Assembly: GCF_900188355.1 (NCBI RefSeq)
Contig: NZ_FZNX01000004.1
Coordinates: 372,001 to 436,000 of the forward strand
DNA: 64,000 bases
Direction: 5' to 3'
Origin: Lutibacter flavus
GTDB lineage: Bacteria; Bacteroidota; Bacteroidia; Flavobacteriales; Flavobacteriaceae
Positions 26,362 through 35,671 of this stretch are shown in pieces. The notes under the pieces were generated by a model. It was not told where the DNA came from and searched no databases. It saw nothing but the letters and a program-made list of their open reading frames with translations. Made by a program: the position numbers and the translations under genes. Position 1 is the first letter of the stretch. Each line of letters opens with the position of its first letter.

Positions 26362-27084
26362 TTAGTTAGATAACATCCAAAATGCCATAAATAACATAAT
26401 AGCATTTTCGATAAACGTGGCTTTGGTCATTGGTAATTTTAATGCAGTTCCTAAACAAGCACATTGGATAGATTTTTTATCGATTAATATTTTTGTAACT
26501 CCAATAGTTGTTATTACTAAAACTATAATTGTGATAATTAGCGCTAATTCAATTTTAAAACGCAATAAAAATAGCAATCCTAATGCAGTTTCAACGAAAG
26601 GATAAATCCAACCATATATTGGAATTTTTTTTGCGATAGGATCGTACATACTAAAAGAATCTGGAAACCCTTTTAAATCTAAAAGCTTAAAAAAGCTAAA
26701 GACAATGTAAAATAAACCCATAAAATCTAGCATAAATGAGTTTAAGTTAAGACTAGTTCTATTTATAAGCAGCGAAGCAATTGAGATATATCCAATAATT
26801 AAAAATAATGGGAGCAGTTGCCTAAATCCACTTTTAGGTTTTTCAATAATTTGGTTTGAAACTATCTCTGTTACTTTAAGTTCTTTTATTTTAATAGTAT
26901 ATTTATTTGAAATCTCCTTTTGAAATATTTCAATTGGAATTTGCTTTTCCATTTCAATGATTGCTTCTTCATTTTTTAAATTAACAGTTGCTTTTTCAAC
27001 TCCATTTACATTGTTTAATGCTTTTTCAACGTTGGTTCTGCAACCATCGCAAGTCATTCCAGATATTTTATAATTTAGTCTCAT
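26362..27084 (-). CDS. HMA domain fused to a MauE/DoxX-like membrane domain
   Basis: 240 residues. Residues 1-70 are an HMA domain with SGMTCDGCRT (Cys12, Cys15). From about 88 onward there are four membrane helices of the MauE/DoxX type, with a conserved cysteine pair CACLG (Cys208, Cys210) and LKLPMTKATFIENAIM near the end. MauE-like proteins are linked to thiol redox chemistry. The fusion suggests a protein that binds a thiophilic metal on one side and handles thiols in the membrane. It lies in the middle of the efflux operon, 3 bases after the TolC-like gene. Confidence 0.85.
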   Translation of the reverse strand: MRLNYKISGMTCDGCRTNVEKALNNVNGVEKATVNLKNEEAIIEMEKQIPIEIFQKEISNKYTIKIKELKVTEIVSNQIIEKPKSGFRQLLPLFLIIGYISIASLLINRTSLNLNSFMLDFMGLFYIVFSFFKLLDLKGFPDSFSMYDPIAKKIPIYGWIYPFVETALGLLFLLRFKIELALIITIIVLVITTIGVTKILIDKKSIQCACLGTALKLPMTKATFIENAIMLFMAFWMLSN

Positions 27085-27087
27085 TTC

Positions 27088-28311
27088 TTATTCATTTTTA
27101 GTTAAAAATTCTAAAGTCGATTTCTGAATTGCATATTCTTTTTCTGAAACCACTTTTTTTAATTGAAATTTTAGTTTTAATTGTTGAATTTCTAAAAGTT
27201 GATCAAAATCAATTATTGAAGTTTCATAGGCAACAAATAATAATTTTTTAGTATTATCAACCTCTTTTATGTTTTCAATTTGAGTTTTAATTGAGGTTTT
27301 AGCATTTACCATTTTACTTTTTGCTTTTTCAAAAATTGTATATAGTTGATTTTTTGCATTAATTTTGATAGTTTCAATAGCTTTTTGATCTAATTGTAAT
27401 TGTTTTTGCTTGGAACTGTATTTTTTTGAAAATAATGGAACTGAAACAGTAATCATAGGCATAATGATATCTTTACCATTATCCAATAAATTTTCAACAG
27501 CCCTGTTTTCAACAATAGCATAATCTAAACCAATTCCAATAGTTGGCAGTCCTTCTTTTTTAGAAACTAATTCAGCTTTTTCTATTGCATTTTGCAGGTT
27601 GTCTAGTTTCAATAGTTGTGGATTATCTGAAATCATTTCTTTTTTAAATAGATTACTGTCATCTATAATTTCAATATTCTTTGGGATGTTCACTAAAAGA
27701 TTCTCTTCTCGGTTAAGAATTAAATTAAAAGTAATTTGGGCGGTTTTTAAATTTTCTACAATCTCACTTAATTTATTAGAAAGCTCATTTTTTTCCATTC
27801 TAATTTTGAGCACATCAACCATTGTGGATCTGTTATTCTCCAATTCATTTAATGCTAGATCTTCAAAAGTTTTAAGAATATTAATGTTTTTTTTAATTAT
27901 CCGCTCTTTTTCATTTAATTCATACAATTGAAAATAATCAGTTTTAACGTTTAGAAATAATTTTCTTTTTGATAAATCAATTGAATTTGATTGTGCATCA
28001 GCTTTAAAAGAAGCGCTTTCTTTTTTAGCTTGTAGAGTTCCAAACCAAGGCATCATTTGTGATACTGAAAGCTTCGCTTTTTGAGCACCAACCCTCGTTT
28101 CTGCTTCTTGAATAAGAAACCCAGCTCCAATTGTTGTATTAGGCAAGCTTCCTTCTTCGTTTACTTTCTCCAAAGCACTTTCATATTTATATTGCATAGC
28201 TTTTAATTCGGGATTATTTTTTTCTGCAATATTTAAGTACTCTTTCATGGATTGGCCATAACTAGAGATAGTTATAAAAAATACTATTATATATCCTATT
28301 TTAATTTTCAT
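27088..28311 (-). CDS. TolC-family outer membrane efflux protein (CusC-like)
   Basis: 407 residues: a signal peptide (to about 19, ending ISSYGQ), then two repeats of long coiled-coil helices typical of outer membrane factors, beginning MKEYLNIAEKNNPELKAMQYKYESALEKV. It forms the outer-membrane exit duct of the pump. It overlaps the 3' end of the CusA-like gene by 11 bases, indicating translational coupling. It is on the short side for the family, as is common for Bacteroidota heavy-metal efflux versions. Confidence 0.9.
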   Translation of the reverse strand: MKIKIGYIIVFFITISSYGQSMKEYLNIAEKNNPELKAMQYKYESALEKVNEEGSLPNTTIGAGFLIQEAETRVGAQKAKLSVSQMMPWFGTLQAKKESASFKADAQSNSIDLSKRKLFLNVKTDYFQLYELNEKERIIKKNINILKTFEDLALNELENNRSTMVDVLKIRMEKNELSNKLSEIVENLKTAQITFNLILNREENLLVNIPKNIEIIDDSNLFKKEMISDNPQLLKLDNLQNAIEKAELVSKKEGLPTIGIGLDYAIVENRAVENLLDNGKDIIMPMITVSVPLFSKKYSSKQKQLQLDQKAIETIKINAKNQLYTIFEKAKSKMVNAKTSIKTQIENIKEVDNTKKLLFVAYETSIIDFDQLLEIQQLKLKFQLKKVVSEKEYAIQKSTLEFLTKNE

Positions 28312-31300
28312 TGTTTAATTTTTTTAATGAAACTTCTTTTTTCCAACTGAACAAAACGGGTACTACAAATAGCGTTATCAAGGCTACTAACATCCCTCCA
28401 AAACTTGGTATAGCCATTGGAATCATTATATCTGACCCTCTACCTGTTGATGTTAGCACAGGTAATAATGCCAGTATTGTAGTAGCTGTTGTCATTAAAC
28501 AAGGGCGGATTCTTTTTTCACCTGCTTCTACAATAGAAGCTCTTATTTCTTGCTTAGTTATTGGTTCATTTCTTTCAAAAGTTTGTGTTAAATAGGTTGC
28601 CATAACAACACCATCATCAGTTGCAATTCCAAACAAGGCAATAAACCCTACCCAAACAGCCACACTTAAATTAATTGGATGTATTTGAAATAAATTACGA
28701 AGGTTAATACCAAATATTTCAAAGTTTAAAAACCACGATTCTCCATACAACCAAATCATCATGAAACCACCTGCAAATGCAACAGCAATTCCTGTAAAAA
28801 CCATTAGTGAAGTTGTTACAGAACGGAATTGGAAATACAGTATTAAAAAGATGATTACCAATGCTAGAGGTACAACAACGGATAATGTTTTTTCTGCTCT
28901 AATTTGATTTTCATACGTTCCAGTAAATTGATAATTTAATCCTTTTGGTATTGCTAACTCGCCTCTCTCTATTTTACCCTGAATTGCTGCCTGAGCTCTT
29001 TCAACAACCGTTACCTCAGCTTCGCCATATAATTTATCAAATAATACATAACCCACTAAGAAAGTGTCTTCACTTTTTATAACCTGTGGGCCTTGTTCAT
29101 ATTTAATAGTTACAATTTCCGATAGGGGAATTGGGTTCCCATTTGGTGTTGGAACATAGATTTTTTCGAAATCTTCTGGACTTGTACGTTGTTCTCTTGG
29201 GTAACGAACTCTAACTCCATAGCGTTCTCTACCTTCTACAGTTTGAGTAAGTAATTTACCGCCAATAGCAACTTCTAAAACACTTTGAACATCATTAATG
29301 TTTAGACCATAACGGACTAATTTCTCTCTGTTGATGTCAATTAATAAGTATGGTTTTCCAACAATTCTATCTGCAAATACAGCTTCTTTTTTAACTCCAG
29401 AAACTTGTTTTAAAACAGTTTCTAATTCTAAACCAAAAGCTTCAATTTGAGCTAAATCTTGTCCTTTAACCTTAATCCCCATTGGCGCACGCATACCAGT
29501 CTGCAACATCACTAGCCTAGTTTCAATAGGTTGCAATTTTGGTGCTGAAGTTACTCCTGGCAATTTTGTAACTCGAACAATTTCATTCCAAATATCATCA
29601 GCGGAATTTATAGTTTTACGCCAGTTTCTATAATACTCCCCAGCTGAATCTTCAATTAATTTATTGGTTTCAACTTTTGTTCCTGATGCAATAAATTGGC
29701 CTGAAGTTGTTTCAAACAAATTACCATTAGTTACTTTAAATTTCAATCGTTTTCCATCTTCATTTAGTTTGTATTCCGGCTTATAAATTATAATATTTTC
29801 ATACATAGATAATGGAGCTGGATCTAATGCACTTTCAATTCTTCCGGCTTTACCAACTACCGTTTCAATTTCAGGTATAGTTGCAACAGCCATATCTAAT
29901 TGTTGTAAAACACGTTTATTTTCAGCAATTCCTGAATGAGGCATGGAGGTTGGCATCAATAAAAAGGAACCTTCATTTAAGGCTGGCATAAATTCTTTTC
30001 CCGTGTTTTTCCAAACTCCAACACCTAGAACAATTATTAAAGTTGGAATACTTAAAAATAGTAGTTTATTGTTTAGTGCCCATTTTAAAATGCTCACATA
30101 AGACCTTCTAAATAAAATAAAACCTCCCAGCAGTCCAAAACAGATAACACCAACAAATAGTAGGTTTGTAAAAATTGAATTATCAACTCCCAATGGTCGC
30201 CAATAAATACTTAAAAATGCAACTATAGTAAATGATGAAATAATTATATTTACAAGGTTTGCCTTTTCATCAGAAAGAATTCTTCTTAATTTTAAAATGT
30301 TGGAAATTCCAAAGGCAATTAGCAATAAAGCTATGTAGTAACCACCAAATACTCCAATAATACCAGCTATAATTAAACCAATACTACCTATAGATTTTCC
30401 TTTTTTAAGGGATGGTTTCCAACCGAATAACCAAGCGGCAAAGGCAGGGATTATAAATAAAGCTACAATTAAAGAAGAAGTTAAAGCCATTGTTTTGGTA
30501 AATGCCAAGGGTCTGAATAATTTACCTTCGGCACCTATCATTGTAAATATGGGAATAAAACTTATAATGGTAGTCATAACTGCAGTAACAATTGCTCCGG
30601 AAACTTCTGTAGTTGCGTTATAAACTAATTTATTAATAGGTGTTTTATTACGATCTTCATCCAAATGTCGAATGATATTTTCAGATAGAATTACACCAAC
30701 ATCAACCATAGTTCCAATTGCAATTGCAATACCTGACAAAGCAACAATATTAGCGTCTACATTAAATAGTTTCATAGAGATAAAAACCATCAACACAGCA
30801 ATAGGTAATAAACCAGAAATTAATATGGAAGCTCTAAGGTTAAAAACCATTACGATAATTACTAATATTGTAATTAAAATTTCAAGGGTTAATGCCTCGT
30901 CTAAAGTGTTCAATGTTTCCTTTATGAGTTCAGTCCTATCATAAAAAGGCACAATAGTTACTTGAGAAGTACGTCCATCTTTTAAAACTTTTGAAGGCAA
31001 CCCAGCACCAATTGTTGCTATTTGCTTTTTTACATTGGTTATTACTTCCATTGGATTTGCTCCATAACGAGCAACCACAACACCACCTACAACTTCAGCT
31101 CCTTCTTTATCTAAGATTCCTCTTCGTTCTGCTGGGCCTAATGAAACTTTAGCTACATCCTTAATTAATATAGAAGTGAAATCTTTTGAAGTCACCACTG
31201 TATTTTCAATATCTTCAGCAGATTTTATATACCCCAATCCACGAACTAAATACTCAGCTTGATTTATTTCAATGGTTTTTGCCCCAATATCTTTATTGCT

Positions 31301-31990
31301 ATTACGTGCTGCATTTACAACTTGTTGTAAAGAAATGCCGTATTCTTTTAAAATTTCAGGATTTATATCTATTTGATATTCTTGAACATAACCACCAATA
31401 GATGCAACTTCAGATACTCCTGATGCTGACGAAAGTCCATATTTTACATAGTAATCTTGAATGCTACGCAATTCGTGTAAATCCCATCCACCTGTTACAT
31501 TTCCGTTTTCATCCCGGCCTTCTAATGTATACCAATAAATTTGACCTAATCCAGTAGCATCTGGACCTAAAGCAGGTTGAACATCATTTGGTAATAATCC
31601 ATTAGGAAGTGAATTTAGTTTCTCTAAAATCCGACTGCGACTCCAGTAAAATTCTATATCCTCTTCAAAAATTATATAGATGCTTGAAAATCCAAACATA
31701 GAAGAACTTCTAATTGTTTTAACTCCAGGAATTCCCAATAATGAAGTTGTTAAAGGGTAGGTAATTTGATCTTCAATATCTTGTGGTGATCTTCCGCTCC
31801 ATTTTGTGAAAACAATTTGCTGATTTTCTCCAATATCAGGAATGGCATCAACAGCCACAGGATTTCTAGGAATAAGTCCGGTATCCCAATCAAACGGGGC
31901 TGTTGAGATTCCCCATCCAATAAATAGTGCTAATAATAATACAGCTACTAGTTTGTTTTCTATTAAAAATTTAATGCTTTTATTTAGCAT
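28301..31990 (-). CDS. heavy-metal efflux RND pump, CusA/CzcA family
   Basis: 1229 residues, longer than the usual 1030-1050, with extra hydrophobic segments in the middle (about 525-625). It starts with a helix, then VAVDAIPDIGENQQIVFTKW and GRSPQDIEDQITYPL as in CzcA/CusA. The proton-relay helix reads IAIAIGTMVDVGVILSENI, and the later one GIATDDGVVMATYL. LDPAPLSMYENI and FLLMPTSMPHSG are in the periplasmic cleft; the methionines fit a Cu(I)/Ag(I)-type substrate. The neighbours (adaptor, TolC, HMA proteins) complete the system. Whether copper, silver, zinc or cobalt is exported cannot be settled from sequence. Confidence 0.94.
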   Translation of the reverse strand: MLNKSIKFLIENKLVAVLLLALFIGWGISTAPFDWDTGLIPRNPVAVDAIPDIGENQQIVFTKWSGRSPQDIEDQITYPLTTSLLGIPGVKTIRSSSMFGFSSIYIIFEEDIEFYWSRSRILEKLNSLPNGLLPNDVQPALGPDATGLGQIYWYTLEGRDENGNVTGGWDLHELRSIQDYYVKYGLSSASGVSEVASIGGYVQEYQIDINPEILKEYGISLQQVVNAARNSNKDIGAKTIEINQAEYLVRGLGYIKSAEDIENTVVTSKDFTSILIKDVAKVSLGPAERRGILDKEGAEVVGGVVVARYGANPMEVITNVKKQIATIGAGLPSKVLKDGRTSQVTIVPFYDRTELIKETLNTLDEALTLEILITILVIIVMVFNLRASILISGLLPIAVLMVFISMKLFNVDANIVALSGIAIAIGTMVDVGVILSENIIRHLDEDRNKTPINKLVYNATTEVSGAIVTAVMTTIISFIPIFTMIGAEGKLFRPLAFTKTMALTSSLIVALFIIPAFAAWLFGWKPSLKKGKSIGSIGLIIAGIIGVFGGYYIALLLIAFGISNILKLRRILSDEKANLVNIIISSFTIVAFLSIYWRPLGVDNSIFTNLLFVGVICFGLLGGFILFRRSYVSILKWALNNKLLFLSIPTLIIVLGVGVWKNTGKEFMPALNEGSFLLMPTSMPHSGIAENKRVLQQLDMAVATIPEIETVVGKAGRIESALDPAPLSMYENIIIYKPEYKLNEDGKRLKFKVTNGNLFETTSGQFIASGTKVETNKLIEDSAGEYYRNWRKTINSADDIWNEIVRVTKLPGVTSAPKLQPIETRLVMLQTGMRAPMGIKVKGQDLAQIEAFGLELETVLKQVSGVKKEAVFADRIVGKPYLLIDINREKLVRYGLNINDVQSVLEVAIGGKLLTQTVEGRERYGVRVRYPREQRTSPEDFEKIYVPTPNGNPIPLSEIVTIKYEQGPQVIKSEDTFLVGYVLFDKLYGEAEVTVVERAQAAIQGKIERGELAIPKGLNYQFTGTYENQIRAEKTLSVVVPLALVIIFLILYFQFRSVTTSLMVFTGIAVAFAGGFMMIWLYGESWFLNFEIFGINLRNLFQIHPINLSVAVWVGFIALFGIATDDGVVMATYLTQTFERNEPITKQEIRASIVEAGEKRIRPCLMTTATTILALLPVLTSTGRGSDIMIPMAIPSFGGMLVALITLFVVPVLFSWKKEVSLKKLNNEN

Positions 31991-32046
31991 AACTATTTGA
32001 TATTAAGTATTTAGTAAAATAAATATTGCTATAAAAACGTACAGCA

Positions 32047-32083
32047 AAACAAGCCCGAATTAGAAGTGCTAATTGGGTTTTTA
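32047..32083 (-). terminator. possible terminator/attenuator between the HYC_CC_PP gene and the pump gene
   Basis: On the minus strand AAAACCCAATTAG and CTAATTCGGGCTTGTTTT form a bulged stem with a five-base loop and a modest T-rich tail. It lies just after the HYC_CC_PP stop codon and before the CusA-like gene, so it could reduce read-through into the efflux genes. Confidence 0.5.
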
Positions 32084-32098
32084 ACTAAAAACTTAAAA

Positions 32099-32515
32099 TC
32101 AAATTAAGAATACTTCGTCAAGTGTTTGAATATCCCTGACTATAAATGGGGGAGAATAATTTTTAAAAGGAATAATGTTTTGGTCTAATCCTTCAAATAA
32201 ATTTACATAAGAATAAATAAATGAGGCAACAAAAACTTGTTGTTCAAAAGTTAAATTAGAAAGATCAGTTTTTAAATTTGTTTGACCTTCAAATTGTTTT
32301 ACAACATCACTACAACAATCTTTTTTATCAATATTACAATTGTCAGTTGGTGATGGTTTTTGCATTTCCATACCACAAGATTCAGCTTTTGAAAATAATG
32401 CACTATCCACTAAGTGATCACCACAATAGTGTTCACTTATACTAAATGACATTGTAGAAAACAATACTACAAATGCCATTAAAATAGCTGATATTTTCTT
32501 AAATACTTGTTTCAT
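32099..32515 (-). CDS. HYC_CC_PP family secreted protein
   Basis: 138 residues with a signal peptide (to about 27). The mature part contains the cysteine pattern that names the family: EHYCGDHLVD, ESCGMEM, DNCNIDKKDCCSD, and near the C-terminus a PP pair in NYSPPFIVRD. Such proteins occur in Bacteroidota next to copper or heavy-metal transport genes and TonB receptors; thiol-based metal sensing or binding outside the cytoplasm is likely but unproven. It is the first gene of the efflux cluster, 108 bases before the pump gene, and has its own -7 box. Confidence 0.85.
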   Translation of the reverse strand: MKQVFKKISAILMAFVVLFSTMSFSISEHYCGDHLVDSALFSKAESCGMEMQKPSPTDNCNIDKKDCCSDVVKQFEGQTNLKTDLSNLTFEQQVFVASFIYSYVNLFEGLDQNIIPFKNYSPPFIVRDIQTLDEVFLI

Positions 32516-32524
32516 AATAATTCA

Positions 32525-32532
32525 CAAAGTTA
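32525..32532 (-). promoter_or_regulatory. -7 promoter box of the metal-efflux cluster
   Basis: TAACTTTG on the minus strand matches TAnnTTTG and lies 10 bases before the HYC_CC_PP ATG. No distinct -33 element is seen. Confidence 0.45.
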
Positions 32533-32721
32533 TAAAATTTTAATTAGAGTATATTAAAACCATGTTAAATGATATTTCATTTGTTGTTCTTTACTTTCTA
32601 AAAGAATATGGATAATTTGTGAAATTTAATAAATCTATGCAGAATAAGATAATAATTGTTTGAATGGTTCAATTTTAACTTTTTATTAAATCATACAATA
32701 TTTTAATCGCCATAAATACTT

Positions 32722-32729
32722 TATATTTG
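32722..32729 (+). promoter_or_regulatory. -7 promoter box of the PorP/SprF gene
   Basis: TATATTTG matches the Bacteroidota -7 consensus and lies 17 bases before the ATG at 32747. Confidence 0.5.
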
Positions 32730-32746
32730 GTAGTTTATTTGCAATA

Positions 32747-33736
32747 ATGAAAAATTACGGGGTTTATATTTTTCTATGTTTATTAATTTCTGGATTTTCA
32801 GTTGAAGCTCAGGAAACACTTCCAATTTATTCAGATTATCTGTCAGATAATGTTTATTTGGTGCATCCTTCTGCTGCCGGATTTAGAGATTGTAGTAAAA
32901 TTAGATTAACTGGTAGAACCCAATGGAGCGGTATTAAAGATGCGCCATCATTACAAACAATAAATATTCATTCAAAATTTGGAGAAAAAGCAGGGCTGGG
33001 TTTAATTGTTTTTAATGATAAAAACGGGTATCATAGCCAGCAAGGAATTCAGGCTACTTATGCTTACCATTTAGAATTGGGGCGTCTTGAATATTCACGT
33101 CAGTTATCGTTTGGACTTTCTTTAATGACAGTTAGTAGTAAGTTAGATATAAGTGAGTTTGTAATTGATGATCCTATTGCTGATCAATTTGTGAAAAGTG
33201 CTGGTTATTTTAATGCCGATTTTAGTATGGCTTTTCATGACGTTGATTTTTTCGCTTATTTCACGGCAAAAAACATTATGTTAAGTGCAAGAAATTTGTA
33301 CAATGCAGATTATGAATCCTTAAATTTAAGACGATATTTATTGTCGCTGGGTTATTATTTTGACTATTATAAAAATGGTAAAACAGTAGAGATTGAGCCA
33401 TCAATAATGATTCAATATATTGAAAGAACCAATGAGAAATTTGTTGATTTTAATATGAAGGTGTATAAAAAATTACCAACAGCGAAATTGTGGGCCGCTT
33501 TTTCTTATAGAAGAGGTTTTGATGGTGGAGATACCCAAGAGTTAAATTATTTAACTCCTATTGTAGGGGTTAACTTTGAGAAATATATGATTTCGTATAC
33601 TTATACCAAACAATCTGGTGAAATATTATTTGACGATGCGGGCTATCATCAAATAACTTTAGGATTTGATTTTGGCTGTTTTAGTCCAAGAAAATTTTGG
33701 AACGAACGTGGTGGAAAAACAAATAGAATGTTTTAA
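32747..33736 (+). CDS. PorP/SprF family type IX secretion-associated outer membrane protein
   Basis: 329 residues with a signal peptide (to about residue 22, VEAQETLPIYSDYL). The start of the mature protein (DNVYLVHPSAAGFRDCSKIRLTGRTQWSGIKDAPSLQTINIHS) is typical of PorP/SprF proteins, outer-membrane beta-barrels that work with type IX secretion and gliding. The rest alternates short beta-strands. SprF homologues usually follow a large surface adhesin gene (as sprB-sprF does); none is adjacent here, so its client is elsewhere or absent. Confidence 0.9.
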   Translation: MKNYGVYIFLCLLISGFSVEAQETLPIYSDYLSDNVYLVHPSAAGFRDCSKIRLTGRTQWSGIKDAPSLQTINIHSKFGEKAGLGLIVFNDKNGYHSQQGIQATYAYHLELGRLEYSRQLSFGLSLMTVSSKLDISEFVIDDPIADQFVKSAGYFNADFSMAFHDVDFFAYFTAKNIMLSARNLYNADYESLNLRRYLLSLGYYFDYYKNGKTVEIEPSIMIQYIERTNEKFVDFNMKVYKKLPTAKLWAAFSYRRGFDGGDTQELNYLTPIVGVNFEKYMISYTYTKQSGEILFDDAGYHQITLGFDFGCFSPRKFWNERGGKTNRMF

Positions 33737-33763
33737 TTATTTAGTGCAATTAGAATTTAAAAG

Positions 33764-34273
33764 ATGATAATAAAAGAATTAAATGGCAATAAACCTGTTT
33801 TAGGAGAAGATTGCTTTATAGCTGAAAATGCTGTAATTATTGGAGAAGTTGAAATGGGGGATAACTGCAGTATTTGGTATAATGCGGTGATAAGAGGTGA
33901 TGTTCATTATATAAAAATGGGTAATAAGGTGAACGTTCAAGATGGAGCGGTGATACATGCAACTTATCAAAAACATCCAACAAATATTGGAAACAACGTT
34001 TCAATAGGGCATAATGCAATGGTTCATGGTTGTAACATTCATGACAATGTATTAATTGGGATGGGAGCAATTGTTATGGATGATTGTGTTGTAGAAAGTA
34101 ACAGTATTATTGCTGCTGGAGCTGTTGTTACAAAAGGCACTCATATTGAGTCTGGAACTATTTATGCAGGTGTTCCTGCTAAAAAAGTGAAAGATATCAG
34201 TCAGGAATTAATTTCTGGTGAAATAAATAGAATTGCTGATAATTATGTAAAATATTCGAGTTGGTATAAATAA
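33764..34273 (+). CDS. gamma-carbonic-anhydrase-like hexapeptide-repeat protein
   Basis: 169 residues forming a left-handed beta-helix of hexapeptide turns (NAVIIGEVEMGDNCSIWYNAV). Metal-ligand histidines sit in the usual places: IHATYQKH, SIGHNAMVHGC. It resembles YrdA/PaaY-type gamma-class carbonic anhydrases, trimeric zinc or iron enzymes. True carbonic anhydrase activity varies across the family, so the name is by fold. It lies 27 bases after the PorP/SprF gene on the same strand, and its end lies 6 bases from the convergent murI stop. Confidence 0.88.
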   Translation: MIIKELNGNKPVLGEDCFIAENAVIIGEVEMGDNCSIWYNAVIRGDVHYIKMGNKVNVQDGAVIHATYQKHPTNIGNNVSIGHNAMVHGCNIHDNVLIGMGAIVMDDCVVESNSIIAAGAVVTKGTHIESGTIYAGVPAKKVKDISQELISGEINRIADNYVKYSSWYK

Positions 34274-34279
34274 AGGTTT

Positions 34280-35068
34280 TTAAAAATCTAGTTTATCAAC
34301 CTTAAAATTTAGCGAAACATCACTTAGTATTGTCGATAAAACTTCGGTTTGTGTATTAGTATAAAACTGATGAATGTTGATATTTTGATTATTTGAAAGC
34401 ATATTATTTTTTTCTAAAATAGCTTTGGTTTGTTTAGCAACTGCCTCACCAGAATCGATAATATTTACTGTTGAACCTATAATTTCTGTTATTTGTGGAA
34501 TTAAATAGGGGTAATGCGTGCAGCCTAACACCAAATGATCAATATTAAATTGTAGCATCGGTTTTAAATACTTGGAAAGTAATTGATTTAGTGCTGCTGA
34601 ATTTAATTTTCCAGCTTCAATTAGTGGAACTAGACCTTCACCATCTTGTTCTATTGTAATAATATTTTTAGCGTATTCTCTTGTTGTTTTTTCAAAAAGT
34701 TTACTGGATAAAGTTCCTTTTGTTGCTAAAATACCTATTGCACCTGTTTTGCTGTAAAGTGCTGCAGGTTTAATTGCTGGTTCTATTCCAATAAATGGGA
34801 TGCTGTAGTGGTTTCTTAAATAATCAATGGCATTTGTGGTAGCAGTATTACAAGCCACAATAATAAGCTTACAACCTTTTGAAATCAAAAATTCAGTATT
34901 TTTAATACATAATTCAATAATTTCTTCGGTAGTTTTTTCGCCATAAGGAGCGTTTTTACTATCAGCTAAATAGATGGTATTTTCATTTGGTAATAGCTTA
35001 ACAACTTCTTTCCAAATTGAAGTGCCACCTATACCAGAATCAAATAAACCAATGGGTTGATTATTCAC
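34280..35068 (-). CDS. murI: glutamate racemase
   Basis: 262 residues. It begins QPIGLFDSGIGGTSIWKEV, with both catalytic cysteines in IIVACNTATTNA and LVLGCTHYPYL, as in MurI. It makes D-glutamate for peptidoglycan. It lies 83 bases after the OmpH-like gene on the same strand, separated by an intrinsic terminator, so it may have its own promoter. Confidence 0.95.
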   Translation of the reverse strand: MNNQPIGLFDSGIGGTSIWKEVVKLLPNENTIYLADSKNAPYGEKTTEEIIELCIKNTEFLISKGCKLIIVACNTATTNAIDYLRNHYSIPFIGIEPAIKPAALYSKTGAIGILATKGTLSSKLFEKTTREYAKNIITIEQDGEGLVPLIEAGKLNSAALNQLLSKYLKPMLQFNIDHLVLGCTHYPYLIPQITEIIGSTVNIIDSGEAVAKQTKAILEKNNMLSNNQNINIHQFYTNTQTEVLSTILSDVSLNFKVDKLDF

Positions 35069-35106
35069 TTTAAATTATAAAATTTTTGAATTATAAATGT
35101 ATAAAA

Positions 35107-35128
35107 AAATCCCGCTATTGCGGGATTT
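35107..35128 (-). terminator. intrinsic terminator after the ompH genes
   Basis: AAATCCCGC AATA GCGGGATTT read on the minus strand, followed by a T-run. It separates the envelope operon from murI. Confidence 0.9.
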
Positions 35129-35151
35129 AATTTTATATGATATTTAATTTT

Positions 35152-35652
35152 TTATTGAATACCTAACTTTGTTTTTACTGCTGGTAATAAATCAGTACCA
35201 TTAGCAACAATAATACTTGAAGCGTCTAAAACATAAGTAAAACCTTGTTCGTTGGCAACATCTTCAATAGCTTTTCTCGCTTTTTCTAAAATTGGTTTTA
35301 ACTTTTCATCTCTATTTTTTCTAATTTCTTCTTGAGCAATTTGAGATGCTTGATATAAACTTTGTTGATCTTGTTGAACCTCTACTTGTCTTTGTTGATT
35401 TACTTCGTCGGTTTGAGAAGCTACTTCTGCTTCATATCTTTTTAATTTAGCAGTAAGCTTATCATTTTCTGCTTTTAATTCAGATTCATAAGTTTTACTT
35501 AGTTTCTCTAAATCAGCATTTAAAGTTTTAGTTTCAGGCATAAGACTTAGTAATAAATCAGTACTTATATGACCTACTTTAGTTTGAGCTTGAATTGAAT
35601 TAAATCCTAAAGTAATTATTGCAATTAGTAATAAAGTTCTAAATTGTTTCAT
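35152..35652 (-). CDS. OmpH/Skp-family periplasmic chaperone
   Basis: 166 residues from ATG at 35652: signal peptide MKQFRTLLLIAIITLGF ending IQAQ, then KVGHISTDLLLSLMPE and a long charged coiled coil (about 40-125) ending in a KLKPILEKARKAIEDVANEQGFTYVLD fold. This is a Skp-like trimeric 'jellyfish' chaperone for outer-membrane proteins. The frame is open 22 codons further upstream, but that stretch is a lysine-rich non-signal sequence overlapping the previous gene, so I use the inner ATG. It is the second of a tandem pair; the pair follows bamA. Confidence 0.93.
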   Translation of the reverse strand: MKQFRTLLLIAIITLGFNSIQAQTKVGHISTDLLLSLMPETKTLNADLEKLSKTYESELKAENDKLTAKLKRYEAEVASQTDEVNQQRQVEVQQDQQSLYQASQIAQEEIRKNRDEKLKPILEKARKAIEDVANEQGFTYVLDASSIIVANGTDLLPAVKTKLGIQ

Positions 35653-35671
35653 TTTATTGGTGTTATTTAAA

